A stretch of 64,000 nucleotides of DNA. Origin: Tsukamurella tyrosinosolvens. GTDB lineage: Bacteria > Actinomycetota > Actinomycetes > Mycobacteriales > Mycobacteriaceae. How positions within the stretch are numbered: the stretch's first letter is position 1; every line of letters begins with the position of its first letter. A model generated the notes under the pieces. The model had not been told where the DNA came from and ran no database searches. It saw only the letters and a program-made list of their open reading frames with translations. Location: NCBI RefSeq assembly GCF_900104775.1, contig NZ_FNSA01000003.1, positions 4,712,001-4,776,000 of the forward strand. The letters run 5' to 3'. This document shows, piece after piece, positions 50,947-60,604 of this stretch. A program made the translations under genes and the position numbers.

Positions 50947-51799
50947 GGTCCAGCAGCGGCGTCGCGACGCCCAGGTCCCGGGCACGGGCGGCGAGGTCGC
51001 CGAGGATGTGCTCGGCCTCGGTCGGCAGGCCCGCCACCAGGTCGCGGTAGAGCGACGAGGTCATCGCCGACGCCGGATCGAGCAGCGTCGTGGCGGTCCG
51101 CTCGTGCGATTCCGCGGGCACCGGATGCCCGGCGGCGGCCGCGACGGCCTCGGTCTCCGCGATGATCGCCCGCACCTGCGGCTCGCCGCCGGCCGCGATC
51201 ACGGGCCCGACGGGGCTGCGGAACAGGCAGCAGAGGATGCCGGTGGCCGCGATGAACGCCCACTTCGCCCACAGTGCCCCGGCGACGTCGTCGCTCACGG
51301 TGAGCCGGATGCCGGGCACGTCGAGGGCCCGCGCGACGTCGGGCGCACCGTCTCCGATCGTGATCGCGGACCAGTCAGTCATCTGGACCACGGCACCGTC
51401 GTCGAGGGTGGCGACGATCATCGCGAGCGCTCCGAGCACGCCCGGCCCGAACTCGGCCTCGAGCCGGTTCAGGTGCGCCATGCCGTTGAGGATCGGCAGG
51501 ACGACGGTGCCCTCGCCCACCGCGGGGCGCAGGTCCGCGATCGCCGCCTCGAGCGCGGGCGCCTTGACGGTGAGGACCACCAGATCGAAGGTCTGCGGCG
51601 CGGCCGCGAGCTCGCCGGCAGTGAGCACGGCGGCCTCGTGGGTGCGGGTGCCCGAGGGGTCGGTGAACCGCAGTCCGTCGCGCCGGAGCGCCGCCGCCCG
51701 GCCCGGGCGGACCAGGAACGTGACGTCCCGCCCGGCCTCGATCAGACGGGAGCCGAAGGCCCCGCCGGTCGCGCCCGCACCCACGATGAGGATCCGCAC
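50897..51799 (-). CDS. panE: 2-dehydropantoate 2-reductase family protein
   Basis: The protein has 300 residues. ILIVGAGATGGAFGSRLIEAG is the NADPH-binding GxGxxG fold, VVLTVKAPALEAAI contains the catalytic lysine, and LNGMAHL and SSLYRDLVAG are family motifs of the ApbA/PanE group. It reduces ketopantoate to pantoate in pantothenate synthesis, although many paralogues act on other 2-oxoacids. GTG at 51799 lies just before the MFS gene's stop region, suggesting one transcript. Confidence 0.8.
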   Translation of the reverse strand: MRILIVGAGATGGAFGSRLIEAGRDVTFLVRPGRAAALRRDGLRFTDPSGTRTHEAAVLTAGELAAAPQTFDLVVLTVKAPALEAAIADLRPAVGEGTVVLPILNGMAHLNRLEAEFGPGVLGALAMIVATLDDGAVVQMTDWSAITIGDGAPDVARALDVPGIRLTVSDDVAGALWAKWAFIAATGILCCLFRSPVGPVIAAGGEPQVRAIIAETEAVAAAAGHPVPAESHERTATTLLDPASAMTSSLYRDLVAGLPTEAEHILGDLAARARDLGVATPLLDLTLVQVRADAFQRAAG

Positions 51800-51801
51800 G
51801 G

Positions 51802-53121
51802 CTACACCTCGTCGAGTTCCACGTCGCGCGTCTCGTGCATCACGAGGAGTGCGATCAGGGTGGCGCCGCCGGCGAGCGCGAGGTACACGCCCACCCAGCC
51901 GACGCCGTAGGAGCTGACCAGCCACGTGGCGATGAACGGCGCGATCGCGGCGCCGAGGATCGAGGCGAAGTTGTAGGAGATGCCGCTGCCCGTGTACCGG
52001 ACGTTGGTGGCGAAGAGCTCCGGGAGCACGGCGCTCATGGGGCCGAACGTGAGGCCCATCAGAGTGAGGCCCGCGATGAGGACGGCGAGCATCGTGCCCT
52101 GCGTGGTGGTCGCGGGGTCGAGGATCCACTGGAAGGACAGGCCGTAGGCGATGATCGCGAGCGTCACGACGATGAGCAGCTTGCGGCGGCCCATCCGGTC
52201 GGCGAAGTACCCGGACACCGCGACGAAGGCGGCGAAGAACAGCACCGCGATGAGCTGCATCTCGAGGAAGTCGATGTAGGAGATGCCGAGTTTGATCCCC
52301 GACCTGTCGACCACCTTGCCGGTGCCGTAGGACACGATCCACGTGGTCACCAGGTAGAACAGGGTGTAGGTGGCGACCATGACGAACGTGCCGATGATGA
52401 GCGGCCGCCACGCGGTGCGCAGCACCTCGCCCAGCGGCGCCTTGACCTTCTTGCCGTCCTGGACGGCCTTCGCGAAGACCGGCGTCTCGGTGAGCTTGAG
52501 ACGGACGTACAGGCCGACGATCACCATGACCGCCGAGGCGAGGAACGGGATGCGCCAGCCCCACGTCATGAACGCGTGGTTCGACGTCGAGGTCTTCGAG
52601 TCGAAGTCCATGAGCTGCATGATCACGAGGAAGGTGCCGTTGGCGAGGAAGAAGCCGAACGGTGCGCCCAGCTGCGGCCACATCGCCGCCCAGGCGCGCT
52701 TGCCCGGGGCGGCGGTCTCCGTCGCCAGCAGCGCCGCACCCGACCACTCGCCGCCCAGGCCGAGGCCCTGCGCGAAGCGCATCAGCGCGAGCAGCGCCGG
52801 CGCCCAGTACCCCACCTGATCGAAGGTGGGGAGCACGCCGATGAGGAAGGTCGCGACGCCCATGGTGAGCAGCGAGCCCACCAGGGTCGCCTTGCGGCCC
52901 ACGCGGTCGCCGAAGTGGCCGAAGAGGATCGACCCCAGGGGCCGCGCGGCGAACGCGAGGCCGAAGGTCGCGAACGAGGCGAGGAGCGCCGCGGTGTCGT
53001 CCCCCTTCGGGAAGAACAGGGTGGGGAAGACCAGCACTGCTGCGGTCGCGTAGATGTAGAAGTCGAAGAACTCGATGGTGGTGCCCACCATGGAGGCGAC
53101 GACGATTCGCCTGCGATTCAT
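51802..53121 (-). CDS. MFS metabolite:H+ symporter (MHS family)
   Basis: This carrier has 439 residues and 12 membrane segments. MVGTTIEFFDFYIYATAAVL is the hallmark MHS first helix; FGHFGDRVGRKATLVGSL is the motif A loop, and RFAQGLGLGGEWSGAALLAT the third conserved element. MHS carriers take up substrates such as shikimate, proline/betaine or alpha-ketoglutarate. It is followed directly by the panE-like gene, which hints at a 2-oxoacid or pantoate-related substrate, but that is speculative. Confidence 0.88.
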   Translation of the reverse strand: MNRRRIVVASMVGTTIEFFDFYIYATAAVLVFPTLFFPKGDDTAALLASFATFGLAFAARPLGSILFGHFGDRVGRKATLVGSLLTMGVATFLIGVLPTFDQVGYWAPALLALMRFAQGLGLGGEWSGAALLATETAAPGKRAWAAMWPQLGAPFGFFLANGTFLVIMQLMDFDSKTSTSNHAFMTWGWRIPFLASAVMVIVGLYVRLKLTETPVFAKAVQDGKKVKAPLGEVLRTAWRPLIIGTFVMVATYTLFYLVTTWIVSYGTGKVVDRSGIKLGISYIDFLEMQLIAVLFFAAFVAVSGYFADRMGRRKLLIVVTLAIIAYGLSFQWILDPATTTQGTMLAVLIAGLTLMGLTFGPMSAVLPELFATNVRYTGSGISYNFASILGAAIAPFIATWLVSSYGVGWVGVYLALAGGATLIALLVMHETRDVELDEV

Positions 53122-53200
53122 TGGCAGGAGATTACGCGGGGCGGCGCAGGCCGGAAGCGGTGACCCGAATCACCCACGCCACCTGCGGTACGGTCGACCA

Positions 53201-54415
53201 ATGAACGACGCACCGCCCCGGTTCCGGGCCTCACGGGCGTTGATCCGCTTCCTGCGCACCGAGACCGTCGGCGGCACAGCCCTTCTCATCGCGGCGGCGA
53301 TCGCACTCCTGTGGGCCAACTCCCCCTGGTCCGAGAGCTATCTCCACCTCGCCGAGATCACGCTCGGCAGCGACGACTGGACGATCTTCGGCCACAGCCT
53401 CCACCTGCAGCTCTCGTTGGCCGACTGGGCCAAGGACGGGCTGCTCGCGATCTTCTTCTTCGTCGCCGGTGTGGAACTCAAACGCGAGCTGGTGGTCGGC
53501 GAGCTGTCCACGCTGCGCGGCGCCGCCCTGCCGGTGCTGTGCGCGGTCGGCGGCGTGGTGGTGCCGGCGATCATCGCCTTCGGCATCGCGCGCGACAACC
53601 CCTACATCGGCAGCGCGTGGGCCGTCCCCATCGCCACCGACATCGCCTTCGCGCTGGGCATCCTCTCCCTCATCGGCTCGCGCCTGCCGTCGGGGGCGCG
53701 GGTCTTCCTCCTCGGGCTCGCCGTGGTCGACGACCTCATCGCGATCGCGGTGATCGCGGTCCTCTTCGCCGGCGACCTCAAGATCGGCTGGCTCGCCGTC
53801 GCCGCCGTGGGCTGCGCCCTGTACTGGTTCGGGCAGCACCGTCGGATCACCACGCCCCTCTACTACGTGCCCATCGCGATCGTGGTCTGGGTCGCGATGC
53901 TGCAGTCCGGCGTGCACGCCACCATCGCCGGCGTCGCGCTCGGCCTGCTCACCCGGGTGAAGCAGGACCCGGGCGAACTCGAATCCCCCGGGGAGCGGCT
54001 CGAGCACAAGATCCAGCCGGTCTCGGCCCTGATCTGCGTGCCGATCTTCGCGTTCTTCGCCTCCGGCGTCGCAGTGAACGGCGACGTCTTCCGCGAGCTG
54101 TTCACCGACGAGCTGGCCCTGGGCATCATGATCGGCCTGTTCTTCGGCAAGATCATCGGCATCACGGGGGCCAGCGTGCTCGCGGTGAAACTACGGCTGG
54201 CGGAACGGCCCGAGGGTCTCGACAACCGGGACATCCTGGCGCTGAGCGTGCTCGGCGCCATCGGCTTCACGGTGAGCCTGCTGGTCGCGGAGCTCGCTCT
54301 GCCCGAGGGCGAGGCCGATCTCGCCAAGGCCGCGGTCCTGCTCACCTCCGTCGCGGCGTCCGTGATCGGCGCCCTGCTGTTGCTGCGGCGCGGGCGGGTG
54401 CACGAGGCCGGGTGA
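53201..54415 (+). CDS. nhaA: Na+/H+ antiporter NhaA
   Basis: The protein has 404 residues with about 12 membrane segments. IFFFVAGVELKRELVVGEL, AWAVPIATDIAFALGILSL (the TDIAFA unwound-helix region) and GLAVVDDLIAIAVIAVLF (the paired catalytic aspartates) are diagnostic. It expels Na+ in exchange for protons. It is monocistronic, starting with ATG 79 bases from the divergent MFS gene. Confidence 0.93.
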   Translation: MNDAPPRFRASRALIRFLRTETVGGTALLIAAAIALLWANSPWSESYLHLAEITLGSDDWTIFGHSLHLQLSLADWAKDGLLAIFFFVAGVELKRELVVGELSTLRGAALPVLCAVGGVVVPAIIAFGIARDNPYIGSAWAVPIATDIAFALGILSLIGSRLPSGARVFLLGLAVVDDLIAIAVIAVLFAGDLKIGWLAVAAVGCALYWFGQHRRITTPLYYVPIAIVVWVAMLQSGVHATIAGVALGLLTRVKQDPGELESPGERLEHKIQPVSALICVPIFAFFASGVAVNGDVFRELFTDELALGIMIGLFFGKIIGITGASVLAVKLRLAERPEGLDNRDILALSVLGAIGFTVSLLVAELALPEGEADLAKAAVLLTSVAASVIGALLLLRRGRVHEAG

Positions 54416-54512
54416 CGGGCCGCGGACGGCTCAGAGGTCGACACGTCGTGGTCGCGCGGACACGCCGGGGTGACCTCTGGCACGATGACTAACAAATAGA
54501 GGAGGACCAACA

Positions 54513-55022
54513 GTGAGCTTGGACAGCACACCTACCGGCGGGACCCCGCGGACGCTCTCGGCGATCCCACTGACCGATCCCAACGTGACCGCCTCGGGCG
54601 ATCCCACGATCGGCAGCCTGGTGCGGGACGCATCGACGCAGGTCTCCTCCCTGGTCCGCGCCGAGGTCGAGCTCGCGAAGGCCGAGACCATGCGCGACGT
54701 GAAGAAGGCGGCCACCGGCTCGGCCTTCTTCGCCGTGGCCGGCGTCGTGGCCCTGTACTCGTCGTTCTTCTTCTTCTTCTTCCTCACCTGGCTGCTCAAC
54801 GTGTGGCTGCCGATGTGGGCGGCCTCGCTCATCGTCTTCGTCCTCATGCTGGTCGTGGCGGGCGTCGCGGCGTTCTTCGGTTACCTCAAGGTCAAGCGCA
54901 TCAAGGGCCCGCAGAAGACCATCGCCTCGCTCAAGGAGTCGCAGTCGATGCTCAAGACCGAGGCCACCCCGGCCGCCCTCAAGCAGCCGGCGGACGCACC
55001 GTCGACCGTCGCGCGTCGCTGA
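54513..55022 (+). CDS. actinobacterial holin-X (phage_holin_3_6) membrane protein
   Basis: The protein has 169 residues. SSLVRAEVELAKAETMRDVKKAA is the amphipathic lead helix of the family, followed by two membrane hairpin helices (VVALYSSFFFFFFLTWLL and ASLIVFVLMLVVAGVAAFFG) and a basic cytoplasmic tail. Despite the family name these are chromosomal envelope proteins of unknown function; the place matches Rv3669. GTG at 54513 has GAGGAGG upstream. It is probably cotranscribed with ephE. Confidence 0.85.
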   Translation: MSLDSTPTGGTPRTLSAIPLTDPNVTASGDPTIGSLVRDASTQVSSLVRAEVELAKAETMRDVKKAATGSAFFAVAGVVALYSSFFFFFFLTWLLNVWLPMWAASLIVFVLMLVVAGVAAFFGYLKVKRIKGPQKTIASLKESQSMLKTEATPAALKQPADAPSTVARR

Positions 55023-55046
55023 CGGCCCGACCCTGAGGCACCACCG

Positions 55047-56012
55047 GTGACCAGTCCCGATCCGTCGAGCGTCCGGTTCCCCGGCCCCTGGGAGCATCTC
55101 GACGTCCGCGCCAACGGCATCCGGCTGCACGCCGTCGAGTACCGGCCCGAGGGCACCGAGCCCGACGCGGACCGGCCGCTCGTGGTGCTCCTGCACGGCT
55201 TCGGCGGCTTCTGGTGGAGCTGGCGGCACCTGCTGCCGCAGCTGCACGAGGCCGGCTACCGGGCCGTCGCCTTCGACCTGCGCGGCTACGGCGACAGCGA
55301 CAAGCCGCCGCGCGGCTACGACGGCTGGACCCTCTCCGGCGACGTCGCGGGGCTGGTGCGCGCGCTCGGCCACACGTCGGCGGCGCTCGTCGGGCACGGC
55401 GAGGGCGGCCTGGGCTGCTGGGCCACGGCCACGCTGCACCCGCGGGTGGTCTCCGCGATCGCGGTCGTCTCCTCCCCGCACCCGATCGCGCTCAAACGCT
55501 CCGCGCTGCGCAACAAGGACCAGCGCTCGGCGATGCTCGGTCCCATCACCTTCGCGCAGCTCCCCCGTGTCGCGGAGGACCGCCTCACGCGCGACGACGG
55601 TGCCGAGATCGGGGCCGTGTACGCCGCCCGCAGCGGCGCGACGTGGCGGCGCACCGCGGATTACGCCGACGCCCTCACGCAGTACCGCAGCGCCATCCAG
55701 ATCCCCGGCACCGCGCACAGCGCGCTCGAGTACGCGCGCTGGGCCTGGCGCAGCCAGTTCCGTCCCGACGGTGCGCGGTTCCTCAGCAGCATGAACCAGC
55801 GGCTGCACATCCCGGTGCTCGCCTTCCGCGGCGAAGTCGACCCGTACGTGCTGCCGCAGCCCGTCTACTCCAGCCACGACTGGGCCACGGACTACCGCGT
55901 GCGGGCCGTCGAGAACGCCGGGCACTTCGCGCACGAGGAGGCGCCCGGCACCGTCGGGCCGCAGCTCGTGGACTTCCTCGCGGGCCTGCCCGGGCCGCGC
56001 CTCCTGCCCTGA
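55047..56012 (+). CDS. ephE: alpha/beta hydrolase, EphE-like (putative epoxide hydrolase)
   Basis: The protein has 321 residues. VVLLHGFGGFWWSWRHLLPQL is the oxyanion loop, AFDLRGYGDSDKPPRGYDGW a family strand, ALVGHGEGGLGCWATA the elbow region, and FRGEVDPYVLP plus VENAGHFAHEEAPG hold the acid and histidine. The elbow reads GHGEGG, so the usual nucleophile (Asp or Ser) is replaced by Glu. Whether it hydrolyses epoxides is doubtful. It lies convergent to marP, as Rv3670 does. Confidence 0.8.
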   Translation: MTSPDPSSVRFPGPWEHLDVRANGIRLHAVEYRPEGTEPDADRPLVVLLHGFGGFWWSWRHLLPQLHEAGYRAVAFDLRGYGDSDKPPRGYDGWTLSGDVAGLVRALGHTSAALVGHGEGGLGCWATATLHPRVVSAIAVVSSPHPIALKRSALRNKDQRSAMLGPITFAQLPRVAEDRLTRDDGAEIGAVYAARSGATWRRTADYADALTQYRSAIQIPGTAHSALEYARWAWRSQFRPDGARFLSSMNQRLHIPVLAFRGEVDPYVLPQPVYSSHDWATDYRVRAVENAGHFAHEEAPGTVGPQLVDFLAGLPGPRLLP

Positions 56013-56052
56013 GCGCCGACGGTGCCGTCCGACACCCGTCGCGCCGCGCGGC

Positions 56053-57252
56053 CTACCTGTTGACGCAGGCCCCCGTCGAGACGCCCGCGGTGGCGTTGGT
56101 GCCGGCCTGCAGCGCCGGCTCGACCTGCTTGGCGGTGAGGGCGAAGGCGGTGTCGGCGTCGTCGACGGCGACGCCGAAGATCACGCCGACGACGTTGCCC
56201 TCGCGGTCGAAGACCGGCCCGCCCGAGTTGCCGGGGCGGACCTGCCCGCGGAGCAGGTAGACGTCGCGGCGGACCTGCGCATCGCGGTAGATGTTGCGGC
56301 CCTCGAGGGTCTGCTGGCTGCGCACCCGCGACGAGGAGAGCGTCAGCGGGCCTCCGCCGGGGTACCCGAGCACGAAACCGGGGTCGCCGGGCTTGGCGCC
56401 GTTGAAGACGATCCGCAGCGGCTTGACCTGCAGGCCGGGCACGTTGAGCACGGCGACGTCGGTCTGCGAGTCGAAGTAGACGACCTGCGCGCTGTACTTC
56501 TTGGTGCCGTCGACGGTGACCTGCACGCTGCGGGTGCCGGCGACGACGTGCGCGTTGGTGACCACGCGGCCCGGCGTCGCGACGAAGCCGGAGCCCTCGA
56601 GCGCGCGGCTGCACGACGGGGCCTGCCCGTCGACGCGGACGACGGAGGAGCGGACCCGCTGCACCGCCGGGTCGCTGAAGTCGACCCGGTCGGGCGTCTC
56701 CACGCTGACCACCGGGGTGTTCACGAACGGGCCCAGCGCCTGCGGCAGCCCGGAGTCGTCGATGATCGCCGAGAACTTCTGCGGCAGGCCGTCGGCGCCG
56801 ACGCCCTTGGCGAAGTCGTTGACCGCGCCGAGCACCGCGGACCCGTTGACCGACCGCGAGACCTGCGGCGCGGCCGCCGAGGTCAGCGGGATAGCGACCA
56901 GCCAGGCGGCCACGAGCAGGGCGCCGACCTGCACCACGGCGCCCACGCCGGAGTCGACGGTGCGCAGGCCGGTGCTGCGGATGGAACTGCGTACCGCGCG
57001 CCCGAGCACCATGCCGGAGAGCTCGCCGATGATCACCAGGCCGGCCAGCAGGCCGACACCGAGGAGGACACGGCTCTTGGCGCCGTCGACCGAGCCCAGG
57101 ACGTGCGGAGCGAGCAGCACGCCCGCGGCGGCGCCGAGCACGACGCCGACGAACGCGAGCACGGAGGCCGCGGCGCCCTGCCGGTAGCCGGAGAGCGCGG
57201 CGAGGATCATGAGGACGACGACGATCACGTCGACCCAGGTCGAACCGGTCAT
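56053..57252 (-). CDS. marP: periplasmic-face serine protease MarP
   Basis: The protein has 399 residues. Four membrane helices in the first 150 residues (a CvpA-like domain) are followed by a chymotrypsin-like protease: GRVVTNAHVVAGT (His), YFDSQTDVAVLNVPG (Asp) and RPGNSGGPVFDREG (Ser). Two cysteines (in APSCSRAL and TGACVNR) could form the disulfide known in MarP. In mycobacteria MarP protects intracellular pH and processes peptidoglycan hydrolases under acid stress. ATG at 57252 overlaps the NUDIX gene stop by 4 bases; the next three leftward genes form the same operon as in M. tuberculosis. Confidence 0.92.
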   Translation of the reverse strand: MTGSTWVDVIVVVLMILAALSGYRQGAAASVLAFVGVVLGAAAGVLLAPHVLGSVDGAKSRVLLGVGLLAGLVIIGELSGMVLGRAVRSSIRSTGLRTVDSGVGAVVQVGALLVAAWLVAIPLTSAAAPQVSRSVNGSAVLGAVNDFAKGVGADGLPQKFSAIIDDSGLPQALGPFVNTPVVSVETPDRVDFSDPAVQRVRSSVVRVDGQAPSCSRALEGSGFVATPGRVVTNAHVVAGTRSVQVTVDGTKKYSAQVVYFDSQTDVAVLNVPGLQVKPLRIVFNGAKPGDPGFVLGYPGGGPLTLSSSRVRSQQTLEGRNIYRDAQVRRDVYLLRGQVRPGNSGGPVFDREGNVVGVIFGVAVDDADTAFALTAKQVEPALQAGTNATAGVSTGACVNR

Positions 57253-57959
57253 CGAGCGCTCTCCTGCCAGGTCTGGGCGCGCGCGGCAGCGGCCCGCACC
57301 TCGTCGGTGAGCGGCCGCACGTCGTCGGTGTCCCAGGGCCGTTCCCAGCCCGCGGCACCGATGAGCGCGTTCACCAGCCCTCCCGTGAAGCCCCACACCA
57401 GCATCGGGCCGACCGCGAAGGCCGGGCCGCGGTAGAAGGACTTGCGCACCATGAACCGGTGCGCGGGGTCGATCAGCTCGGCCAGCGGCACGCGCCGGAC
57501 CAGCGCGGTCTCGGCGGGGTCGACGGCGCGGACTTCGGACGGCCGGGCCGCGAAGCCGATCACGGGGACCACGCGGAAGCCGGAGACGGGCACCTCGATG
57601 GGGTCCAACTCCGCGACCACCTCGACGGAGTCGGGGTCGAGGCCCGTCTCCTCCCACGCCTCGCGGAGGGCGACCGCGACGTCGTCGGCGTCCTCCGGGT
57701 CGCGGGCGCCGCCAGGGAAGGCGACCTGCCCCGCGTGCTGCCGCATGGCCGAGGCGCGTTGGGTGAGCAGGACCGTGGCGTCCTCGGGCGGCGTCGCGCC
57801 GGACGCCGTGGGGTCACCGTCGAACAGGATGAGGACCGAGGCGCGGCGCGGGTTCCGCACGCGCTGCAGGGCGGCGACGGCGCCGCCGCGCTGCTCGATC
57901 TCGCTCGCCACGTCGCCGAGGTTGCCGAGCAGCGGGTCCAGCCACCGCGGCGCGCTCAC
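57249..57959 (-). CDS. CoA-pyrophosphatase-type NUDIX hydrolase
   Basis: The protein has 236 residues. GQVAFPGGARDPEDADDVAVALREAWEETGL contains the full NUDIX box with the preceding UPF0035/CoA-specific LTQRASAMRQHAGQVAFPGG stretch. It hydrolyses CoA derivatives or related nucleoside diphosphates. GTG at 57959 overlaps the thioredoxin-like gene stop by 4 bases. This is the place of Rv3672c. Confidence 0.85.
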   Translation of the reverse strand: MSAPRWLDPLLGNLGDVASEIEQRGGAVAALQRVRNPRRASVLILFDGDPTASGATPPEDATVLLTQRASAMRQHAGQVAFPGGARDPEDADDVAVALREAWEETGLDPDSVEVVAELDPIEVPVSGFRVVPVIGFAARPSEVRAVDPAETALVRRVPLAELIDPAHRFMVRKSFYRGPAFAVGPMLVWGFTGGLVNALIGAAGWERPWDTDDVRPLTDEVRAAAARAQTWQESAR

Positions 57960-58648
57960 AGGGTCACCCCGAGCTCGGTCCGCAGGAGGGCGGCCACCTC
58001 GTCGACGGACGTGAAGGGTTGTGCGTGCACACCGGCCACAGTGCCATCGGAACGCAACAGAACGGTCACGGGGTAGGCCCGCGGCGCGCCGAGGGCCGTC
58101 GCGATCACGCTCTGCGGGTCCTGCACGGTCGGCAGCGCGACCTTGAGCTCGGCCAGGAGGTCGAGGCCGGCGACGGCGTTGGGATCGGCGTGCACGCCGA
58201 GCACCGACAGGCGGTCGCCGGCGCGCGCCGCGACGTCGGCGAGCACAGGCAGCTCGACGCGGCACGGGCCGCACCACCAGGCCCAGATGTTGAGCAGGAC
58301 GGGCTTGTTCCCCGCGGCCGCCAGGTCGACGGGCGCGCCGTCGCCGAGGCAGGTCAGGGGCGTGCCGGCGAGGGCCGTCGCGCCGATGCCCGCGGGGCAG
58401 GGCGGCAGGGCCGCCTTCGTGCGAGCGGCGGCCAGTTGGCCGGGGCTCGCGCTGGTCGACGGTGCCGCCGCCGGCGTCGTCGGGTTCGCGGCACCGTCGT
58501 CCCCGCGGGGCCAGATGGCGACGGCCAGGGCGACGGCGACGATCGCGCAGACGATGAGCCAGCGCACGCCGGCCGGGACCCGGCTGCGCTCGCCGGGCAG
58601 CAGGGGCGCGGGCTCGCGGTCGGAATCGGGCTTCGAGGGCTCGGTCAC
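57956..58648 (-). CDS. membrane-anchored thioredoxin-like protein (Rv3673c-like)
   Basis: The protein has 230 residues. One N-terminal membrane anchor ([19 protein letters not shown]) is followed by a Pro/Ala linker and a TlpA-like domain with [19 protein letters not shown] (WCGPC active site) and [14 protein letters not shown] (cis-Pro region). An extra cysteine pair precedes it (LPPCPAGIG and PLTCLGDG). It probably reduces or oxidises exported proteins. GTG at 58648 overlaps the nth stop (GTGA). Confidence 0.85.
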   Translation of the reverse strand: MTEPSKPDSDREPAPLLPGERSRVPAGVRWLIVCAIVAVALAVAIWPRGDDGAANPTTPAAAPSTSASPGQLAAARTKAALPPCPAGIGATALAGTPLTCLGDGAPVDLAAAGNKPVLLNIWAWWCGPCRVELPVLADVAARAGDRLSVLGVHADPNAVAGLDLLAELKVALPTVQDPQSVIATALGAPRAYPVTVLLRSDGTVAGVHAQPFTSVDEVAALLRTELGVTL

Positions 58649-59415
58649 CGGCCGCCCCCGGCCTGGACCCGGCGCCGTCGCGGCGGGGGCGGCGCGATCT
58701 CGAGCAGGTGGTCGCGCTCGGGCCCCTTGACCAGGTCCGCGGCCTCGGCGGGGTCGATCGGCCCGGTCCCGAACGAGGGGCAGTCCTTGGCGAGCACGCA
58801 GACGCCGCACGCGGGCTTGCGCGCGTGACAGACGCGGCGGCCGTGGAAGATCACGCGGTGGCTCAGCAGCGTCCACTCCTTACGCGGGATCAGTTCGCCG
58901 ACCGCGTGCTCGATCTTCACCGGGTCGCTCTCCTCGGTCCACTCCCAGCGGTGCACGAGCCGTGAGAAGTGCGTGTCGACGGTGATGCCGGGGACGTCGA
59001 AGGCGTTCCCGAGGATCACATTGGCGGTCTTGCGGCCGAAGCCGGGCAGCGTCACCAGCTCCTTCATCGTGCGCGGCACCTCGCCGTCGAACCGGTCCAC
59101 GAGGGCCTGCCCCAGCCCCATGATCGACGTGGCCTTGTTGCGGTAGAAACCCGTCGAGCGGATGTACTCCTCGAGCTCCGCGCGGTTGGCTCCGGCGTAG
59201 TCGGCGGCGGTGCGGTACCGGGCGAACAACGCCGGTGTGACTTGATTCACGCGCACGTCGGTGCACTGCGCGGACAGGATCGTGGCGACCGACAGCTCCA
59301 GCGGATCGGTGAAGTCGAGTTCGCAGTACACGTGGGGGAAAGCGGTGGCGAGTGTCCGATTCATCCGCCGGGCACGGCGCACCAGTCCGAGGTGGGTCTC
59401 CGGCTCCGGGGGCAT
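58645..59415 (-). CDS. nth: endonuclease III
   Basis: This DNA glycosylase/AP lyase has 256 residues. [20 protein letters not shown] is the helix-hairpin-helix with the catalytic lysine, and [13 protein letters not shown] holds the catalytic aspartate. [17 protein letters not shown] has the C-x6-C-x2-C-x5-C spacing of the [4Fe-4S] cluster. It removes oxidised pyrimidines. It is first in the leftward operon with the thioredoxin-like, NUDIX and marP genes. Confidence 0.95.
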   Translation of the reverse strand: MPPEPETHLGLVRRARRMNRTLATAFPHVYCELDFTDPLELSVATILSAQCTDVRVNQVTPALFARYRTAADYAGANRAELEEYIRSTGFYRNKATSIMGLGQALVDRFDGEVPRTMKELVTLPGFGRKTANVILGNAFDVPGITVDTHFSRLVHRWEWTEESDPVKIEHAVGELIPRKEWTLLSHRVIFHGRRVCHARKPACGVCVLAKDCPSFGTGPIDPAEAADLVKGPERDHLLEIAPPPPRRRRVQAGGGR

Positions 59416-59490
59416 GGGAACCGATTCTAACGACGGTGCCGTGGCTCGTTCGTTGCCGTATCGAGACCTTGGCTGTGTTTACTGTCCGGC

Positions 59491-59706
59491 ATGCAAGGAT
59501 TGCTCGGGTTGCTGTTCCCGGTGGTGCTGATGCTCTTCGCGTTGGCCATGGAACGAATCGAGACGCGCGTGACGGCCGAGCCCGTCGCGCCCCCCGCCAC
59601 CGGCGACGACGAGGCGCCCGACGTCGAGACGCTGGCGCGGATCGGCCTCCCCAAGGCCGTGGACAGCCTGGACCTGGACGGCGGCGCCGAGCGCCGCGCC
59701 AGCTGA
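59491..59706 (+). CDS. small membrane protein (Rv3675-like)
   Basis: The protein has 71 residues. One N-terminal membrane helix (GLLGLLFPVVLMLFALAMERI) is followed by an acidic Pro/Ala-rich cytoplasmic tail. There is no known function. Position and shape match Rv3675 between nth and crp. ATG at 59491 follows a short leader from the divergent nth promoter region. Confidence 0.75.
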   Translation: MQGLLGLLFPVVLMLFALAMERIETRVTAEPVAPPATGDDEAPDVETLARIGLPKAVDSLDLDGGAERRAS

Positions 59707-59799
59707 CCCGGAGGATCGCCGACCGGGTCCGAGCGGCCCGAATGCGGAACGCCGTCGTGCCCTTCGACATGTGAACGGGTAACCTTTCCAGTAGTCGTC

Positions 59800-59815
59800 T
59801 GTGCGATTTCCCACA
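59800..59815 (+). promoter_or_regulatory. candidate CRP binding site upstream of crp
   Basis: TGTG, 8 bases, CACA (TGTGCGATTTCCCACA) fits the core spacing of the mycobacterial CRP consensus TGTGA-N6-TCACA. It lies 87 bases before the crp start, close to a possible -10 (CATAAA at 59832-59837), so autoregulation is likely. Confidence 0.5.
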
Positions 59816-59902
59816 TCAGCACGGAACGCTGCATAAACTCACACTTCAGGTCGCGGCGATCGCCGCCTGCGACGGATCGTCGATCAAGGAACGAGGTACC
59901 CC

Positions 59903-60577
59903 GTGGACGAGGTCCTGGCGCGGGCCGGCATTTTTCAGGGTGTCGAGCCGGGCGCGGTCGATGCGCTCACCAAGGATCTGCACGAGGTCGACTACCCCCG
60001 TGGCCACGTCATCTTCAACGAGGGCGAGCCCGGCGACCGGCTGTACATCATCCTCTCCGGCAAGGTGAAGCTCGGCCGCCGCTCTCCAGACGGCCGCGAG
60101 AACCTGCTGTCGGTCATGGGCCCGTCGGACATGTTCGGTGAGATGTCGATCTTCGACCCCGGCCCCCGCACGTCGAGCGCCACCTGCATCACCGAGGTCC
60201 GCGCGATGACGATGGACCGCGAGGCCCTGCGCGCGTGGATCCGCGACCGGCCCGAGATCGCGGAGCAGCTGCTGCGCGTGCTGGCCCGCCGCCTCCGGCG
60301 CACCAACAACAACCTGGCCGACCTCATCTTCACCGACGTCCCCGGTCGCGTCGCCAAGCAGCTCCTGCAGCTCGCGCAGCGCTTCGGCACGCACGAGAAC
60401 GGCGCGCTGCGGGTGACCCACGACCTCACGCAGGAGGAGATCGCGCAGCTCGTCGGCGCCTCCCGCGAGACCGTGAACAAGGCCCTGGCCGACTTCGCGC
60501 ACCGCGGCTGGCTCCGCCTCGAAGGCAAGTCCGTGGTGATCACGGACAGCGAGCGCCTGGCGCGCCGCGCGCGCTAG
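59903..60577 (+). CDS. crp: cAMP receptor protein CRP
   Basis: The protein has 224 residues, the same length as M. tuberculosis CRP (Rv3676). The cNMP-binding domain has [20 protein letters not shown] and [17 protein letters not shown] (the phosphate-binding cassette with Glu and Arg), and the C-terminal HTH is [24 protein letters not shown]. It is the global cAMP-responsive regulator. GTG at 59903 has GAGG upstream. The island's class III cyclase could feed the same cAMP pool. Confidence 0.95.
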   Translation: MDEVLARAGIFQGVEPGAVDALTKDLHEVDYPRGHVIFNEGEPGDRLYIILSGKVKLGRRSPDGRENLLSVMGPSDMFGEMSIFDPGPRTSSATCITEVRAMTMDREALRAWIRDRPEIAEQLLRVLARRLRRTNNNLADLIFTDVPGRVAKQLLQLAQRFGTHENGALRVTHDLTQEEIAQLVGASRETVNKALADFAHRGWLRLEGKSVVITDSERLARRAR

Positions 60578-60604
60578 CCGCCGCGCGGCACTGGACTCGA
60601 GGAT

